From CBDCRK01 sp965220955 (GTDB taxonomy: Bacteria > Desulfobacterota > Binatia > Bin18 > CBDCRK01), in the NCBI GenBank assembly GCA_965220955.1, contig CBDCRK010000044.1, positions 1-64,000 on the forward strand: 64,000 bases of DNA. The letters are read 5' to 3'. Below are positions 60,696 through 64,000 of this stretch, piece by piece. The stretch's first letter is position 1. Each line of letters opens with the position of its first letter. The notes under the pieces were generated by a model. The model worked only from the letters and a program-made list of their open reading frames with translations. It was not told where the DNA came from and did no database searches. A program made the translations under genes and the position numbers.

Positions 60696-62390
60696 ATGAC
60701 AACTATTGACCCCATTTCTTTAGAGATCTTGTGGAACCGACTTATTTCTATTGTCAACGAACAAGCCACGGCGTTAATGAATGCCTCCTTTACCACTGTG
60801 GTCAGGGAGGCTGGCGATCTCTCCGCCGGTATTTTTGATCCCCAGGGCAACATGCTTGCCCAGGCGGTGACTGGTACTCCGGGCCATATCAACACCATGG
60901 CTATGGCGGTACGCCACTTCCTCAAAGAGTACCCTCTGGAAACCCTCAAGGAGGGTGATAGCCTCATTAGCAATGATCCCTGGCTGACCTCTGGGCATCT
61001 CAACGATTTTACCGTAGTGACTCCGGTATTTTGGCGGGGAACCCCGATTGCTCTCTTTGCCAATACTTGCCATGCGGTAGATGTTGGGGGTCGGATGCTG
61101 GGAGCTGATGCTCGAGAAGTGTTCGAGGAAGGCATCTATGTGCCCATCCTTAAAATTTTCCAGCAGGGTAACCCCAATCGGGATCTTTTCCGTCTGATCA
61201 AGCAGAACGTGCGCATGCCGGACTTGGTCGAGGGAGATCTCATGGCACAGGTGGGAGGCAATGAGGTCGGAGGGGCAAAGCTGCTGGAGTTTATGGAGGA
61301 GTATGGGCTGGAAACACTGGATGCCCTCTCTGTAGCTATCCTGCAGACCTCGGAGAAGGCTATGCGCGAGGCCATTGCCGAGCTACCCGATGGGACATAC
61401 CGGCACGAAATCTTCATGGATGGATTTGACGAGCCCATCCAGGTCAAGATTGCAGTAACTATAAACGGCTCCAAGCTGGCGGTGGACTACACCGGCACTT
61501 CCCCCCAGTGTGACCGGGGCATTAATGTGCCTTTTCCCTACTGCGTTGCCTACACCACCTACCCGCTAAAGTGCGCCATCTCTCCACACGTTCCCAACAA
61601 CGAGGGTAGTTTTCGACCTATCGATATCTATGCCCCGCCTGGTTCTATCTTAAACTGTCAGTTCCCTGCCCCGGTCGGTGGCAGGCACATCCTGGGCCAC
61701 TTTCTCTCCACCGCCGTCTTTGGTGCGCTAGCGCCGGCGATTCCTGATCGGGTCATTGCTGATGGGGCAGCCAACATCTGGATCACGCAGTTTGCTGGCA
61801 AGGATGAGCGTGGAAAGCTTTTTGCCTATGTCTTCTTCTCCTCTGGCGGTATGGGGGCCAGGCCTGACAAAGACGGAATCTCGGCTACTGCCTTTCCCAG
61901 TGGTATCCAAGGCGTGCCGGCAGAGATAATTGAAAACGTTTCTCCCATATTGATGGAAAAAAGAGAACTGGTTCCTGACTCCGGCGGCCCGGGAAAATTT
62001 CGTGGGGGACTAGGACAGGAGATGGTCCTGAGGCTACGCACGGATGAACCTGTAGTTCACTCGGCCATGTATGATCGTCTGAAGTTTCCGGCCCTGGGGT
62101 TTGCTGGAGGAAAAAACGGTGAGTGTGGAGATTTTTATCTTGCCGATGATACCCGCCCTCACCCTAAAGCGAAATATTTGCTTTCTCCAGAGCAGCAAGT
62201 TGTTCTCAGGCTTCCTGGCGGCGGGGGGTTCTTCTCTCCCCTGGAGCGCGATCCTGAGCTGGTTCGCCAGGACGCACAAGGCGGGTATGTTTCCCTTGAA
62301 GCTGCTAAGAAGGAATACCGGGTTATCCTGACTGAGGATCTGGAAATTGATTGGGAGGAAACCCAGAGACTAAGGCAAAAGGCTGGGTAA
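60696..62390 (+). CDS. hyuB: Hydantoinase/oxoprolinase family subunit B (HyuB)
   Basis: Encodes 564 residues. Typical segments are TIDPISLEILWNRLISIVNE at the start, STAVREAGD-like TTVVREAGDLSAGIFD, GHLNDFTVVTPVF, DYTGTSPQCDRGINVPFPYC and PGGGGFFSPLERDPELVRQD at the end. It pairs with HyuA. The gene starts 48 bp after hyuA and closes the group. The DNA from 62391 to 62636 shows no gene I can support. Confidence 0.93.
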   Translation: MTTIDPISLEILWNRLISIVNEQATALMNASFTTVVREAGDLSAGIFDPQGNMLAQAVTGTPGHINTMAMAVRHFLKEYPLETLKEGDSLISNDPWLTSGHLNDFTVVTPVFWRGTPIALFANTCHAVDVGGRMLGADAREVFEEGIYVPILKIFQQGNPNRDLFRLIKQNVRMPDLVEGDLMAQVGGNEVGGAKLLEFMEEYGLETLDALSVAILQTSEKAMREAIAELPDGTYRHEIFMDGFDEPIQVKIAVTINGSKLAVDYTGTSPQCDRGINVPFPYCVAYTTYPLKCAISPHVPNNEGSFRPIDIYAPPGSILNCQFPAPVGGRHILGHFLSTAVFGALAPAIPDRVIADGAANIWITQFAGKDERGKLFAYVFFSSGGMGARPDKDGISATAFPSGIQGVPAEIIENVSPILMEKRELVPDSGGPGKFRGGLGQEMVLRLRTDEPVVHSAMYDRLKFPALGFAGGKNGECGDFYLADDTRPHPKAKYLLSPEQQVVLRLPGGGGFFSPLERDPELVRQDAQGGYVSLEAAKKEYRVILTEDLEIDWEETQRLRQKAG

Positions 62391-62636
62391 CCCGGCCTTA
62401 CTCCGTCAGCGGTTACCCTTACCCTGAACGCAACCAGACGAATCGAAAATGTCCTTATGAGGGACACTCCGCCTCGAAGTTCTCGTAGCTTGTGCGCCTC
62501 TTCTCAGCTATTGGAATGATATCTTGCACGTTCTCTCCAAATCTCAGTGTCATATTTCTGAGCGATCTGTTCAAGCTAGAGTTTGAACTGCGCGTCAAGG
62601 TAAATCAGCATCGACTTGGGCAATACCGCCGCGCCG

Positions 62637-62930
62637 TTACCCCTCCCCCTTCGCCTCCTTGAGTTGACCAGTCACAAACTTATGTAAGGTGCTGGCAATG
62701 AGGGTCTGGTAGGGCATCCCTTCTGCCACCGCTCGTTTTTGCAGCTGTTCCAGGTCTCGGGCTGAGATGCGAATATTGATGCGCTTTCTCTTCTGGAGAG
62801 CCCTTTTTGCCGTAGCCTCTAGCTGACGCTTCTCGTGTCTGAAGTTTTTAAGACTTTCAAACTCTCCGCGCTCGAAGTCTTGAAGGAGCTGCCGCTCCTC
62901 CTCGTCCAGTTGGAGTTGCTTGTGTTTCAT
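62637..62930 (-). CDS. CopG-type antitoxin with toxin remnant upstream
   Basis: Encodes 97 residues from the ATG at 62930. The ribbon-helix-helix portion is RINIRISARDLEQLQKRAVA, followed by EGMPYQTLIASTLHKFVTGQ, as in the CopG_antitoxin family of BrnA-like proteins. The amino half is a charged helix. Its ATG overlaps the TGA of an upstream frame (ATGA) of which only the last 24 codons are open (GSRFLKTIIPSRKATQEYLV), likely the tail of the cognate toxin whose front has been deleted or replaced. Confidence 0.75.
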   Translation of the reverse strand: MKHKQLQLDEEERQLLQDFERGEFESLKNFRHEKRQLEATAKRALQKRKRINIRISARDLEQLQKRAVAEGMPYQTLIASTLHKFVTGQLKEAKGEG

Positions 62931-63044
62931 ACGAGATACTCCTGAGTTGCTTTCCGACTGGGAATAATGGTCTTCAGAAATCGGCTGCCCCGCTTCTTCT
63001 GTCAACATTCACCGAGCGGGAAAGGCATGGCTTCGGACAAATGC

Positions 63045-63368
63045 CTATCCCCTGGTATGCGCCTGTTCATTCAGTTCGGTTTCCAGCCCTTCGTAGTCAC
63101 CCAGGTGGGCGCGCATAAGGCTCTTCCACAGTTTGCCGTGGTTGGGGGTGTGGAAGTGCAGCAGCTCGTGGACGATGACATAGTCCTGGAGTTCCCCTCG
63201 AAGGAGCGGCAGCAAGGCGTCAAAGGTCAGACGGCCGTTGGTGGAGTATGACGCCCACTTGGTCGTCATGGGACGGACCGAGACCGAGGTGACCCGGGCG
63301 TCGAGTTTCTCGGCCCAGAGCCGCACACGCTCCTTGAATTCGTCCTTGTCAGTGATCGTCATGCTCAT
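63045..63368 (-). CDS. YgjP-like M48-family zinc metallopeptidase
   Basis: Encodes 107 residues, or 105 from the second ATG. The zinc motif is HELLHFHTPNHGKLW (HExxH plus the third His), preceded by KWASYSTNGRLTFDALLPLL, the signature of YgjP/DUF45 proteins though shorter than the 220-residue classic form. The start overlaps the end of hsdR. Such small peptidases are regularly encoded just after type I restriction R subunits; whether they control restriction by proteolysis is not known. Confidence 0.82.
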   Translation of the reverse strand: MSMTITDKDEFKERVRLWAEKLDARVTSVSVRPMTTKWASYSTNGRLTFDALLPLLRGELQDYVIVHELLHFHTPNHGKLWKSLMRAHLGDYEGLETELNEQAHTRG

Positions 63369-64000
63369 TTGAGCGTGTACTCTTGTCCAACAGTGAAAAC
63401 AGCGTATCTACGATGTGCGCAACGTGGTCGAGGTCGTCCATGTCGGCGTAAACAGCAAAGGTGACCTTCTGACGCAGCTCGCGATGTTCGGCCTCGCTCG
63501 TCCGCCAGTCCGGGTGTTCGGCAAAAGCCGTCTTGATCTGGGTGCTGACGGCCTCAGCGTTGTTCACCCCAGCGTCGAGCAGGCTGCGATAGACAAAGAA
63601 GCTCAGGCCGTCAAAGCCCTTATCCGCCTGCTCCTTTTTGCGTTGTTTGTCCTTCTTGATTCCGGCAAGTAACTCGTCCAGAGCCTCCTGCGAACTCTTC
63701 TGGCGTTCTTCGTAGCTTTCCTGCACGGCCTTTGCCCGCTCGGCCATGGCAATCAGAAAGGGATCTTCGCTGTTCTCTTCCGCGCTTTTCACAATGCTCT
63801 TCACCAGGTTGATAACCTTGGTCCCCTCGCCGTCCCGCTTGCTTGTGATCCATTCCAGCGTGTCTTCGTTGATCCCCATAAACTCGGAAACCGGCTGGAT
63901 GTAACTCGTTCCAATGTGCTGCTGCACCAGCGCGTTGGTCTTTTTCTGGAATGCGCGGTCCACGTACACCTGGGTCGCGTAGGCTTTGCGCACCACGTTG
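63349..64000 (-). CDS. hsdR: Type I restriction enzyme R subunit, carboxyl end only
   Basis: The minus-strand frame is open from the right edge to a stop at 63349 (about 216 codons). The sequence KTNALVQQHIGTSYIQPVSE, TKVINLVKSIVKSAEENSED, GFDGLSFFVYRSLLDAGVNN and LRQKVTFAVYADMDDLDHVA matches the helical carboxyl domain of HsdR. The nuclease and helicase domains lie outside the window. It overlaps the YgjP-like gene by 20 bp. Its hsdM and hsdS should lie to the right; the broken hsdS at 33-34.5 kb is too far away to be its direct operon partner. Confidence 0.82.
   Translation of the reverse strand, partial: NVVRKAYATQVYVDRAFQKKTNALVQQHIGTSYIQPVSEFMGINEDTLEWITSKRDGEGTKVINLVKSIVKSAEENSEDPFLIAMAERAKAVQESYEERQKSSQEALDELLAGIKKDKQRKKEQADKGFDGLSFFVYRSLLDAGVNNAEAVSTQIKTAFAEHPDWRTSEAEHRELRQKVTFAVYADMDDLDHVAHIVDTLFSLLDKSTRSNEHDDH

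Overview
The window is a bacterial chromosome segment of moderate GC with a deltaproteobacterial or Tectomicrobia-like gene mix: a SufBCDSU-SufT iron-sulphur operon under an Rrf2 regulator, an RpoD-family sigma factor, TraR/DksA, a MOFRL glycerate kinase, a PaoABC-like molybdenum hydroxylase, CaiB-type CoA transferase and HyuAB. No rRNA, tRNA or CRISPR array was found, so the taxonomy is inference only.

Left edge (1-4.7 kb, minus strand): the start of a BREX-type phage-defence operon, brxA-brxB-pglX. pglX runs off the window, and no brxC lies between brxB and pglX. From 4.8 to 12.3 kb, intact housekeeping genes (dienelactone hydrolase, FxsA, BrkB/YihY, a small cytochrome c lipoprotein, a degenerate metallo-beta-lactamase-fold lipoprotein) alternate with decayed genes (MFS transporter, VIT-domain protein, an NTF2-like remnant, enoyl-CoA hydratase).

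12.4-27.4 kb is an ordered plus-strand block: zinc-ribbon membrane protein, isoprenylcysteine methyltransferase-like protein, TraR/DksA, glycerate kinase, ApbC/Mrp, DUF971, sigma factor, a small partner protein, Rrf2 regulator, sufB-C-D-S-U-T and a double-domain SagB-like nitroreductase. Much of it serves Fe-S cluster assembly. 28-31.3 kb holds a gamma-glutamyltransferase-family protein and a convergent carotenoid oxygenase. 31.5-34.9 kb is accessory: a translationally coupled pair of unknown genes, repeat elements, and a type I restriction specificity gene broken by an in-frame stop.

35-43.9 kb carries DUF2797, a 2H phosphoesterase, an FAA hydrolase, a Tat-exported molybdenum hydroxylase operon with a coupled cysteine-containing small protein, a rubredoxin-MBL fusion and a CinA-like protein lacking the usual serine. 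43.9-55.3 kb is a mosaic of intact genes (monooxygenase, amidohydrolase, phosphatase, PQQ dehydrogenase, NucS-like nuclease, serpin) and short amino-terminal remnants of other families (SDR, SMP-30-like, luciferase-like, PIN, DUF2442). Two near-identical copies of a roughly 255-bp MITE-like element lie in opposite orientation at 49.0 and 55.4 kb and bracket a 6-kb cargo; a diverged third copy is at 32.3 kb.

55.7-62.4 kb is a likely catabolic operon: CoA transferase, methyltransferase, RidA-like protein, HyuA and HyuB. The right edge has a CopG-type antitoxin with a toxin remnant, a YgjP-like metallopeptidase and the 3' end of hsdR. Defence genes therefore occur at both edges and in the middle, and gene remnants are unusually frequent throughout.
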